The position numbers and the translations under genes are program-made. Below, in pieces: positions 7,624-13,592 of a DNA stretch of 14,153 nt. Under the pieces are notes generated by a model that was not told where the DNA came from, searched no databases, and was given only the letters and a program-made list of their open reading frames with translations. Numbering within the stretch: the first letter of the stretch is position 1; every line of letters starts with the position of its first letter. The stretch is from Marinosulfonomonas sp. GTDB taxonomy: Bacteria > Pseudomonadota > Alphaproteobacteria > Rhodobacterales > Rhodobacteraceae. The DNA lies in assembly GCA_022712735.1 (NCBI GenBank), contig JAFLKA010000139.1, positions 1-14,153 on the forward strand, written 5' to 3'.

Positions 7624-8291
7624 TTAAATGCCGCCGATGTGGATAGCCTTTTCTTCAAGGAACTCGCCCAATCCCTGTCGTGTGCCTTCACGGCCCAATC
7701 CGGAATCTTTGACGCCTCCAAATGGTGCGACCTCAGTTGCAAAGGTCCCTGTGTTCAAACCGACCATACCAACTTCAAGATCCTCGCTGACCCTCAAACT
7801 CCGCGAAAGGTCGTTGGTAAATATATATGCAGCAAGACCAAAGGCTGTAGTATTGGCCGCTTCCACGACCTCTTGTTCGGTTTTGAAACGGAAAAGAGGT
7901 GCTACGGGTTCAAAAACTTCCTCAGTGGCCAAAAGCATCTCATGGGTCGCACCAGTGAGGATTGCTGGTTTGTAATATCGAGAACCGTTGGTAATACGGT
8001 GACCCCCAGTAAGAATTTTGGCCCCTTTTCAACAACGTATGAGACATGAGTTTCGATTTTAGCCAACGCCGCGTCGTTTATCGTCGGGCCTATATCATCT
8101 GCATCATCAAGCCCGTCCCCGATACGCAATGCATCCATAACCTCGGCCAGACGGGCTGCAAATTTATCGTAAATACCATCTTGAATGTAGATGCAGTTTG
8201 CACAAACGCAGGTTTGACCACCGTTACGAAACTTGCTCGCCATAACGCCGTTGATAGCACAGTCAATGTCAGCGTCGTCAAAGACGATAAC
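7624..8291 (-). pseudogene. gabD: Broken NAD(P)-dependent succinate-semialdehyde dehydrogenase (C-terminal part, frameshifted)
   Basis: The minus strand encodes the C-terminal half of an aldehyde dehydrogenase closest in pattern to succinate-semialdehyde dehydrogenase. Seen: VIVFDDADIDCAINGVMAS, then FRNGGQTCVCAN with the catalytic cysteine, and after a frame change TGATHEMLLATEEVFEPVAP, GLNTGTFATEVAPFGGVKDSGLGREG and the ending EEKAIHIGG. Two lesions are visible. A run of four G (plus strand C at 8022-8025) appears to have lost one base: adding a G restores EKGAKILTGGHRITNGSRYY and joins the two frames. The protein similarity also stops abruptly at about 8291, where a TGA replaces the expected ELGGN-type segment holding the general-base glutamate. 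About half of a normal 480-residue enzyme remains. The frameshift alone could be a sequencing error, but the missing 5' half cannot be explained that way. Confidence 0.88.
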
Positions 8292-8293
8292 TC

Positions 8294-8499
8294 AGGTGTC
8301 GTCTCTGCAACTTGCTAATCCGTCTCAGTCGGGTCCTTATCCGTTTCAGTTTTCTGATGGTGGTCAACTTAACGGAACCCCATCCGCACAAATATGCTCG
8401 GGCGGTATGTCGGATATTACCTATCCGTGGGAAACCCTTCTAAACGCTCCGATGAGCGGCTCAATGCAGGCGTTAAATGGGCGCTGTGCATTGCAGTGA
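8294..8499 (+). other. Unidentified open-frame fragment next to the dehydrogenase break point
   Basis: From the break point to a TGA at 8497-8499 the plus strand is open for about 68 codons, reading VSSLQLANPSQSGPYPFQF and then SDGGQLNGTPSAQICSGGMS. The other frames of this stretch carry many stops. No start codon or ribosome-binding site follows the junction; the only upstream ATG lies inside antisense dehydrogenase sequence. It looks like the 3' end of some coding sequence, but I do not recognise the family. A chance open frame is quite possible. Confidence 0.25.
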
Positions 8500-8804
8500 T
8501 AGAAATGGGCATTTAATCGAGGCTCCAAAAAGCGGTTAGTATTTCCAGCTTCCGAATTTCCGTCTTATCTTCAACCCTTATTGGGTGAGATGAGCCAAAA
8601 ACACTCTCTTATCAAATGGCGCTATTTGGACCCATAGGCGCTGACGTCAGACAGTCGCAAAAGGTAGAACTATGTGTCGTCTCACATTGAGGGAAATGGT
8701 GCGGATAACAAGACAGACCTAGAACCTATACACCCAAACGAGCGACCGCTCGTCGGCCGGTCAGGCCGCCCCGTCGGAGCTGCTACGCAGCGTGAGACAG
8801 AAAT
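8500..8804. other. Gene-free stretch between the decay zone and tRNA-Arg
   Basis: About 300 bases without a supportable gene. One 60-base line (8521-8580) counted by hand is 43% GC, below the surroundings. It holds a perfect 10-bp palindrome CTGACGTCAG at 8641-8650, two GGCGCT copies about 20 bp apart, and two small hairpins just downstream of the tRNA. No copy of the tRNA 3' end, no integrase and no insertion-sequence ends were recognised. Confidence 0.5.
8736..8753 (-). terminator. Possible terminator hairpin downstream of tRNA-Arg
   Basis: In the minus-strand transcript ACGAGC-GGTC-GCTCGT forms a 6-bp stem with a 4-base loop, followed by TTTGGG. It lies about 50 bases after the tRNA 3' end. 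Another small GC stem (CGGCC-TGACC-GGCCG) lies between them. The U-run is only three bases, so termination efficiency is doubtful. Confidence 0.35.
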
Positions 8805-8881
8805 TGGTGCACCCGACACGATTCGAACGTGTGACCCCCTGATTCGTAGTCAGGTACTCTATCCAGCTGAGCTACGGGTGC
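8805..8881 (-). tRNA. tRNA-Arg (anticodon ACG)
   Basis: The minus strand folds into a full cloverleaf of 77 nt including an encoded CCA. Seen: acceptor stem GCACCCG/CGGGTGC, D-arm GCTC-AGCTGGATA-GAGT, anticodon stem CCTGA/TCAGG with loop CTACGAA and anticodon ACG at the centre, a GGGTC variable loop, and T-arm ACACG-TTCGAAT-CGTGT. The discriminator base is A. ACG is read as ICG after deamination, so it decodes CGU, CGC and CGA arginine codons. Its 3' end points at the low-GC decay zone, the side on which elements integrating at tRNA 3' ends would lie. Confidence 0.97.
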
Positions 8882-8893
8882 TAACCAGTCGTC

Positions 8894-8922
8894 GATTTAG
8901 CGGTCCGCGCGATGGTTTGCAA
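8894..8922 (-). promoter_or_regulatory. Candidate promoter of tRNA-Arg
   Basis: On the minus strand TTGCAA (8922-8917), a 17-base spacer and TAAATC (8899-8894) stand just upstream of the tRNA, placing a start about 6 bases before its 5' end. Match to consensus is moderate (four and three of six), which is common in alphaproteobacteria. Read-through from the histidine kinase gene, which ends 48 bp upstream, is also possible. Confidence 0.35.
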
Positions 8923-8929
8923 GGGGGAA

Positions 8930-10333
8930 TCACGCACCAAGCGTATCTAAATCGACTTCGCCCCTCGGCAGACAGATTACAAACTCGGTGCCATCGCTGT
9001 CTGTCTTGCGCAACTCAAGCACACCACCATGGCCGCGCACCAGTTCCGCCGCAATCGACAGACCCAGACCAGAGCCGCCTTTACGCACACCGCCCTGAAA
9101 CGGGGTAAACAAATGCTCGCGGGCTTTTGGCGGCAGGCCGGGGCCGGTATCGATGATGCTGACCCACCAGTTGTCTTCATCCTCGCGGGCGCGAATGGAA
9201 ATTTCCCCGCTTTTGCCCGTGGCGACAATCGCTTGCCGCGCGTTGCGCACGACATTCGAGATCACCCGATGCAGTTGTTCTGGGTCGGCCCGAATGATCA
9301 TTTCGGCAGGTATATCCTCGCTATAGCGAACGTCATGGCCCTCCACCGCAAGCCGTTCACCATCAATCACATCGCTCACAATATCCGTCAGCGCCACGCG
9401 GGTCAGCGCGGGGGCTGCCTCTTCCGCTTTGCCAAAGGCCAAGGTGCTTTCACACAGGTTGACCGCACGCGAAATTGAATTCACCAGCTTGGGCGCGGCC
9501 CGCTGCACCATCGGATCATCAGAGCCTTCCATCCGGTCGACAAACAGCTGTGTGGTGGTCAGGATGTTGCGCAGATCATGGCTGATCTTGGCCACCGCCC
9601 CGCCCATCTGGGCCAGATGTTCCTTTTGCTTTAGCGCACCGGTCAGTTGTGTTTGCATGGATTTCAAAGCCTCTTCTGCCTCGCGCAATTCCAGCACGCT
9701 TGCTGATGGCTCGATAATCCGGCGCAAATCTTCGGGGGCCGCTGCATAGGATTTGATATGCCGCACCACACGGTGGATCGGTTTTAACAAAAACCCGCGC
9801 ACAGCCAGAAACAGCATGATGGCAGTGATCACCGAAATGACCGCCGACAGTTTCAAAATATTCAGCCCGTAGTCGACCATCGCCGCCCGCAGGGGCATCG
9901 TGTTCATCGTCACCTCGATCAGCAGGCCAGCCTCGCGCACGGGTTCGCCCATCACGCGGATCACCCGTTCATCCGTATCCCAAAGACGCTTTAGTGCGTC
10001 ACCGATCAGATCAGCAGGTTTTGGGTCCCGCAGATCATAGGTGGAGTGAACTTCATCCGGCAGCGGCGACGACAGCATCAACTGGCGCATATCATCACGC
10101 CGCAACACCACATTATAAACGCCCGCATTTTGCAGCAGCTCGGCTTCCAGCGCATCGCCGATCATGTCGTCCGCCAGCAGAGCCAACGACGCAATCTGGG
10201 CTTTTTCCAGCCGCAGCAGCAGGTAATCCTCGCGGAACCGCGCAACGGATGGCACAAAGATCATGACCTCGGCCAACATAACAAAAACGGTGGTCAGGAT
10301 CAGGAACCGACCAGAGAGAGAATTCAGAAACAT
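8930..10333 (-). CDS. Membrane-bound sensor histidine kinase (orphan)
   Basis: This is a two-component sensor of 467 residues that should autophosphorylate on a histidine and pass phosphate to an unlinked response regulator. Seen: a membrane span at about residues 9-30, a periplasmic sensing region of about 125 residues, a second span at about 158-182, and a HAMP-like linker leading into a charged coiled-coil (about 212-240). Then come an H-box KISHDLRNILTT with H252, an N-box RVISNVVRNARQAI (N360, N364), G1 DTGPGLP (395-401), the F-box TPFQGG and G2 GSGLGLS (420-426). The ATG at 10333 has AAAGGA a few bases upstream. It starts 21 bp after the flavoprotein gene, so it is likely the third gene of that operon. 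No response regulator is adjacent. The stimulus is unknown, though the operon context suggests redox or membrane stress. Confidence 0.93.
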   Translation of the reverse strand: MFLNSLSGRFLILTTVFVMLAEVMIFVPSVARFREDYLLLRLEKAQIASLALLADDMIGDALEAELLQNAGVYNVVLRRDDMRQLMLSSPLPDEVHSTYDLRDPKPADLIGDALKRLWDTDERVIRVMGEPVREAGLLIEVTMNTMPLRAAMVDYGLNILKLSAVISVITAIMLFLAVRGFLLKPIHRVVRHIKSYAAAPEDLRRIIEPSASVLELREAEEALKSMQTQLTGALKQKEHLAQMGGAVAKISHDLRNILTTTQLFVDRMEGSDDPMVQRAAPKLVNSISRAVNLCESTLAFGKAEEAAPALTRVALTDIVSDVIDGERLAVEGHDVRYSEDIPAEMIIRADPEQLHRVISNVVRNARQAIVATGKSGEISIRAREDEDNWWVSIIDTGPGLPPKAREHLFTPFQGGVRKGGSGLGLSIAAELVRGHGGVLELRKTDSDGTEFVICLPRGEVDLDTLGA

Positions 10334-10354
10334 TTCAGTCCTTTCAATGCCGGA

Positions 10355-11722
10355 TTACGGCAAGAACTTTTGAACAAAACCAACCACACGTTTGACGTTA
10401 GCACTTTCAAACAGCCGCGGGGTGAAATACGCACCAGCTACGCGTTTGTTCACCTCGCCCACCGTCGGATAGGGCAGAACCGTCGCGGCAATCGCACCCA
10501 TCTTCATGTTATTGGCCAGCGCCATCGCCCACAGGCCGATCAACTCGCCCGCAGACGGCCCTGCAATCGACGCGCCCACAGGGCGCCCCTTAACCACCAT
10601 CACCTTGATCAGCCCCTTGGCTTTGCCCTCGGCAATCAGCCGGTCGCTGCCTGCGAAATCAAACCGGACAACCTCCAGCCTGTCGCCATGCTTTTCTCGC
10701 GCCTGCGCCTCGGTCAGGCCCACTTGCGCCAGTTCAGGGTCGGTATAGGTCGCCCAGGGGATATGCGCGGTTTTGGCCTTGGATGGCAGACCGAACAGCA
10801 TGGATTTGATCACCACACCAGCGTGATACCCCGCGACATGGGTAAATTGCAGCCCACCGGCCACATCGCCCACCGCATAAACGCGTTTGTTGGTGGTGCG
10901 TAGATTGTCCCCAACCTTGACGCCAGCGCGGTGATGTTCAATGCCCGCGGCATCCAGATTTAGACGGTCAATATTGGGTTTGCGCCCCACCGCCATCAAC
11001 AGATGTGTGCCTTTGAACACACGGCCATCCTGCGTCTCGATTTCAATCGCGCCCTTTTTGCCGCGCACCTCTTTGGCCATCGCGTCCTCGGCTATCTCGA
11101 TGCCCTCGGCCCGCAGGTTATCCAGCACGATCGCGGCCATCTCGGGGTCATCCTTGCCCATCGCCTTCATGCCTTCAATCACTGTCACTTCGCAGCCCAG
11201 CCGCCGATGCGCCTGCGCCATTTCCATACCGATAGGACCGCCACCAACCACCAGCAGGTGCTTGGGTTTACTGCGATTGTCAAAAATCGTTTCGTTGGTG
11301 TCATAGGGCACATTTTCCAGCCCCGGAATGGGCGGCACAAAAGGAGACGACCCCGTGGCAATCACAAATCGTCGCGCTGTGATGATGGTATCGCCCGCCT
11401 GCACCTCGGTCGGCGACAGGAAACTGCCGTAATCCGAAATCACATTCACACCCAGCCCTTCAAACCGCTCGACACTGTCATGCGGCGCGATGGTATCGAT
11501 TGCGCCCTGCACATGGTCCTTGGCCTTGCCAAACGCCATGCCCATCTTGCCAGCGGCCAGCAGCGCCTTGGAGGGCACACAGCCATAGTTCAGGCAATCG
11601 CCGCCCATCTTGTGCCCTTCCAGCAGAACCACGCTTGCGCCCATCTGCACCGCACCTGATGCAATCGACAGACCGCCCGACCCTGCACCGATGATGCAGA
11701 TATCCGTTTTGATATTTTTCAT
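10355..11722 (-). CDS. FAD-dependent pyridine nucleotide-disulfide oxidoreductase, mercuric-reductase/lipoamide-dehydrogenase-like
   Basis: This is a class-I flavoprotein disulfide reductase of 455 residues, predicted cytoplasmic. Seen: the FAD-binding GAGSGG near residues 12-17, the redox-active disulfide in GGDCLNYGCVPSK (C43 and C48), ATGSSPFVPP, the second nucleotide-binding GGGPIG at about 160-165, and FAD-contact YAVGDVAGG near 282-290. At the C-terminus, where lipoamide dehydrogenase has a His-Pro-Thr-x-x-Glu catalytic dyad, this protein reads PYPTVGEVNK, with tyrosine in place of histidine. It also lacks the extra N-terminal metal-binding domain and the C-terminal cysteine pair of true mercuric reductase. 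So neither textbook activity can be assumed. It lies 11 bp after the TVP38/TMEM64 gene, a pairing also known as fused proteins in other bacteria. The substrate is unknown. An AGGA ribosome-binding site supports the start. Confidence 0.92.
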   Translation of the reverse strand: MKNIKTDICIIGAGSGGLSIASGAVQMGASVVLLEGHKMGGDCLNYGCVPSKALLAAGKMGMAFGKAKDHVQGAIDTIAPHDSVERFEGLGVNVISDYGSFLSPTEVQAGDTIITARRFVIATGSSPFVPPIPGLENVPYDTNETIFDNRSKPKHLLVVGGGPIGMEMAQAHRRLGCEVTVIEGMKAMGKDDPEMAAIVLDNLRAEGIEIAEDAMAKEVRGKKGAIEIETQDGRVFKGTHLLMAVGRKPNIDRLNLDAAGIEHHRAGVKVGDNLRTTNKRVYAVGDVAGGLQFTHVAGYHAGVVIKSMLFGLPSKAKTAHIPWATYTDPELAQVGLTEAQAREKHGDRLEVVRFDFAGSDRLIAEGKAKGLIKVMVVKGRPVGASIAGPSAGELIGLWAMALANNMKMGAIAATVLPYPTVGEVNKRVAGAYFTPRLFESANVKRVVGFVQKFLP

Positions 11723-11733
11723 TTACTTAATTC

Positions 11734-12453
11734 CTATTTGCGGATCAGTTTCAGCACCATTGGCAATGCGGCCAGCGCACATAGACCAAGAATGGGCAGA
11801 AGGATTTGTGGCTCGAAGATGATGCCAAAATTCGGGGTTTCACCACGGGCAAACACATCACCCAGACCAGCCCCGACAGATGTATAGACAACCCCGCCGG
11901 GGATGATCCCCAGAAAGGTCGAGATCACAAAGCGGTGCAGCGGCACACCGACCATCGCCGGTATCAGATTGGCAACAAAGAACGGAACCGCTGGGACCAG
12001 CCGGATCAAAAACAGCATCGACCACTGGTTTTCATCAATCCCGTCCTTGATTTTCTTGACCGCGCCCTCGCCCGCTTCCATCTTGGCCGCCAGCTTTTCG
12101 CCCAGCCCCCAGCGGGCCGCCATAAAAATCAGCGTGGCACCCGTGGTCGCCGCCATGATGTTGAACAATGATCCGGGAAAGGTGGCAAACAGGAACCCGC
12201 CGGTGATCGACGCAATCGCGGCCCCTGGCAGCGAGAATGTCACCACCGTGGTATAGGCCGCCATAAACACCAGCACGGTGACCACATAGTTATTATCCCG
12301 AAATGCAATCAGCGCCTCGCGGTTGTCGCGCAATGCCTCGAACGACAGGTAATCGCGCAAGGTAAACGCGCCGATCACTGCCGCTGTGAAAATAGCGATC
12401 AGTGGTAAATACCGCATCATCCCGCTTTTCTGTGTATCCGTCATGTCACTCAT
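11734..12453 (-). CDS. TVP38/TMEM64-family (VTT-domain) inner-membrane protein
   Basis: This is a polytopic membrane protein of 239 residues, distantly related to DedA proteins. The start is placed at the ATG at 12453 (MSDMTDTQ), preceded by an AAGG ribosome-binding site. An earlier ATG at 12501 would add 16 residues of no family likeness. Seen: a membrane span near residues 14-31, a second near 56-75, then the VTT/SNARE-associated core. The core holds SLPGAAIASITGGFLF (74-89), GATLIFMAARWGLG (105-118), the signature LFLIRLVPAVPFFVANLIP (147-165) and FLGIIPGGVVYTSVGAGLG (180-198), with a final span near 212-236. The biochemical role is not settled; lipid scrambling or transport at the membrane is proposed for relatives. 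It is first in the operon with the flavoprotein and histidine kinase. Confidence 0.92.
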   Translation of the reverse strand: MSDMTDTQKSGMMRYLPLIAIFTAAVIGAFTLRDYLSFEALRDNREALIAFRDNNYVVTVLVFMAAYTTVVTFSLPGAAIASITGGFLFATFPGSLFNIMAATTGATLIFMAARWGLGEKLAAKMEAGEGAVKKIKDGIDENQWSMLFLIRLVPAVPFFVANLIPAMVGVPLHRFVISTFLGIIPGGVVYTSVGAGLGDVFARGETPNFGIIFEPQILLPILGLCALAALPMVLKLIRK

Positions 12454-12551
12454 CTTGCCTTTTCCATTGCCGTGCCCCGTTGCAACACAACATGCAGGCA
12501 AGCGCCGGAAATAAGTAGCCCGATCACGCCGCCTTGATCACTGGTGATGGG

Positions 12552-12593
12552 ATGTTTCACTTTACACGGGGGTTTTGCCCTGTATTGAAACAT
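12552..12593. repeat. Long interrupted inverted repeat upstream of rpmH and the TVP38 operon
   Basis: Perfect 8-bp arms ATGTTTCA (12552-12559) and TGAAACAT (12586-12593) enclose a second partial pairing: ACA-c-GGG (12564-12570) with CCC-TGT (12578-12583). The whole 42 bp could form an extended hairpin or a two-half-site operator. It lies about 100 bp upstream of the TVP38 start on one side and 160 bp upstream of rpmH on the other. Confidence 0.5.
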
Positions 12594-12643
12594 ATCAACC
12601 GGACAATTGCCGGATTTGTTGCACTTTTGGTGCGATTGACGAA

Positions 12644-12672
12644 TTGACTTACCTCCGACAACCCCCTAAATG
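12644..12672 (+). promoter_or_regulatory. Weak candidate promoter for rpmH
   Basis: TTGACT (12644-12649), a 17-base spacer and TAAATG (12667-12672) are correctly spaced. The -35 matches five of six consensus bases but the -10 only three. An alternative -35, TTGACG at 12636-12641, has no good partner. It would give a leader of about 75 nt before the rpmH ATG. Confidence 0.28.
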
Positions 12673-12752
12673 ACGGACTTCAAGCATTCTTGGCCTACGA
12701 ATCCTTTATGGGTGCAGGTCATACCAGATACTAACTCAGACGGAGACGGGCG

Positions 12753-12887
12753 ATGAAACGCACATTTCAACCATCTAACCTTGTTCGCAAACGCCGCCAC
12801 GGCTTTCGCGCACGCATGGCAACCAAAGCTGGCCGCAACATCCTGAACGCACGTCGTGCCAAAGGCCGCGCCAAACTCAGCGCATAA
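12753..12887 (+). CDS. rpmH: 50S ribosomal protein L34
   Basis: This is a small, very basic protein of the large ribosomal subunit, 44 residues, the normal size. The translation [20 protein letters not shown], followed by [20 protein letters not shown] and KLSA, is the canonical L34 sequence: the KRTFQPS start, [10 protein letters not shown] and [10 protein letters not shown] are the family hallmarks. The ATG at 12753 follows GGAG with 7 bases of spacing. As in most bacteria it lies just upstream of rnpA (25 bp gap) and is likely to be co-transcribed with it. A hairpin with the stop codon in its loop lies at the gene end. Confidence 0.98.
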   Translation: MKRTFQPSNLVRKRRHGFRARMATKAGRNILNARRAKGRAKLSA

Positions 12888-12893
12888 GCGCTG
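12878..12893 (+). promoter_or_regulatory. Stem-loop carrying the rpmH stop codon in its loop
   Basis: CAGCGC-ATAA-GCGCTG is a perfect 6-bp stem whose 4-base loop contains the rpmH TAA (12885-12887). No U-run follows, so it is not a classic terminator. It may shield the rpmH mRNA end or be an RNA-processing signal that makes L34 more abundant than RnpA. The structure is seen and the role is inferred. Confidence 0.4.
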
Positions 12894-12912
12894 CCTATCT
12901 AGGTAAAACGAT

Positions 12913-13335
12913 ATGACACCGCCGAAGGCACCCGTGGTAGGCAATACGCCAGACACCACGTGCGGGCCATCGGCGGTTTCCGTTTGTCTGGTCACTATGA
13001 CCAAACGTGCCGATTTCCTGCGGGCCTCAAAGGCGGTGCGCAAGGCAACCAAGGGATTGGTTCTGCAAGCCCGCAAGCGCAAGCCCGATGAAACCGATCC
13101 CGATCTGATCCGCGTCGGTTACACCTGTTCCAAAAAGGTCGGCAACGCCGTGAAACGCAACCGCGCCAAACGCCGCCTGCGGGCCATTGTGCGCGAGGTG
13201 CTGCCCACGCTGGGCCATGCGGGATGGGACTACGTGCTGATCGGTCGCGCTGGTGCAACGGTTGATCGTGCCTATATAGAGTTGGTCAAGGATCTGACAT
13301 CCGCGCTCACCACCATCCACGGACCCGCCAAATGA
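12913..13335 (+). CDS. rnpA: Ribonuclease P protein component
   Basis: This is the protein subunit that helps the RNase P RNA cleave 5' leaders from precursor tRNAs, 140 residues. Seen: [19 protein letters not shown] in the N-terminal core, [12 protein letters not shown], and the signature basic helix [10 protein letters not shown] (81-90), followed by DYVLIGR (106-112). The start at 12913 adds about 28 residues, beginning MTPPKAP, ahead of the conserved core. I believe similar MTPP starts occur in Rhodobacterales RnpA, but M29 (MTKRADF) is an alternative start. Only a weak AGG precedes 12913. It lies 25 bp after rpmH and its TGA overlaps the yidD ATG (ATGA), pointing to coupled translation. 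Confidence 0.95.
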   Translation: MTPPKAPVVGNTPDTTCGPSAVSVCLVTMTKRADFLRASKAVRKATKGLVLQARKRKPDETDPDLIRVGYTCSKKVGNAVKRNRAKRRLRAIVREVLPTLGHAGWDYVLIGRAGATVDRAYIELVKDLTSALTTIHGPAK

Positions 13336-13592
13336 CCCCGCTCGCCCATATCGTCGCCTTGCCCGTACGCGCCTACCGCCTGCTGTTCTCGCCGTGGGTC
13401 GGCACTTCATGCCGGTATCAACCGACCTGTTCGGCCTACGCAATGGAAGCACTGGAAAAGCACGGCGCGATCAAAGGCAGCTGGATGGCCGCCAAACGGG
13501 TTGGCCGTTGTAACCCGTGGGGCGGCTGCGGCTATGATCCGGTCAAGGGTACCGATTGCGACCATGATCACAACCATGACCAAGATGAGTGA
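13332..13592 (+). CDS. yidD: Membrane protein insertion efficiency factor YidD
   Basis: This is a small membrane-associated protein of 86 residues that aids YidC-dependent insertion of inner-membrane proteins. Seen: an amphipathic N-terminus, then the family block [20 protein letters not shown] with its conserved cysteines, and [14 protein letters not shown]. The C-terminus is an unusual His/Asp-rich tail, [11 protein letters not shown]. The ATG overlaps the rnpA stop as ATGA, and the gene overlaps the next start by 8 bases. In many bacteria yidC follows directly. Here the next gene is ttcA, so any yidC lies outside the window. Confidence 0.96.
   Translation: MTPLAHIVALPVRAYRLLFSPWVGTSCRYQPTCSAYAMEALEKHGAIKGSWMAAKRVGRCNPWGGCGYDPVKGTDCDHDHNHDQDE

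Larger units (their letters stand above)
12454..12752. other. Divergent intergenic region between the TVP38 operon and rpmH
   Basis: About 300 bases with no gene. It must hold promoters for both flanking operons. Beyond the inverted repeat at 12552-12593 and a weak rpmH promoter candidate at 12644-12672, I see only a short GCAC-TTTTG-GTGC stem near 12620-12632. No DnaA boxes were recognised, so there is no sign of an origin here. Confidence 0.5.

Noticed and set aside
7567..8318. Several plus-strand frames of 90-160 codons across the dehydrogenase remnant
   Set aside because: They are shadows of the minus-strand aldehyde dehydrogenase sequence, whose motifs are clear.
8641..8650. Perfect 10-bp palindrome CTGACGTCAG
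   Set aside because: It is short, isolated and not placed at any promoter. One such palindrome in a window of this size is expected by chance.
8500..8881. Integrated element with att sites at tRNA-Arg
   Set aside because: I found no second copy of the tRNA 3' end and no integrase in the window, so only the weaker compositional argument is reported.
8674..9108. A 144-codon plus-strand frame reading DTIRTCDPLIRSQVLYPAEL
   Set aside because: This is the well-known false protein made by translating the complement of a tRNA gene. It covers tRNA-Arg and then runs antisense to the histidine kinase.
10046..10903. A 285-codon plus-strand frame over the histidine kinase and flavoprotein genes
   Set aside because: It is rich in His, Arg and Gln, as expected from the complement of GC-rich coding sequence, and is antisense to two well-supported genes.
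12454..12752. Possible replication origin next to rpmH
   Set aside because: rpmH lies near the origin in many bacteria, but no DnaA boxes, AT-rich unwinding element or dnaA gene is visible here.
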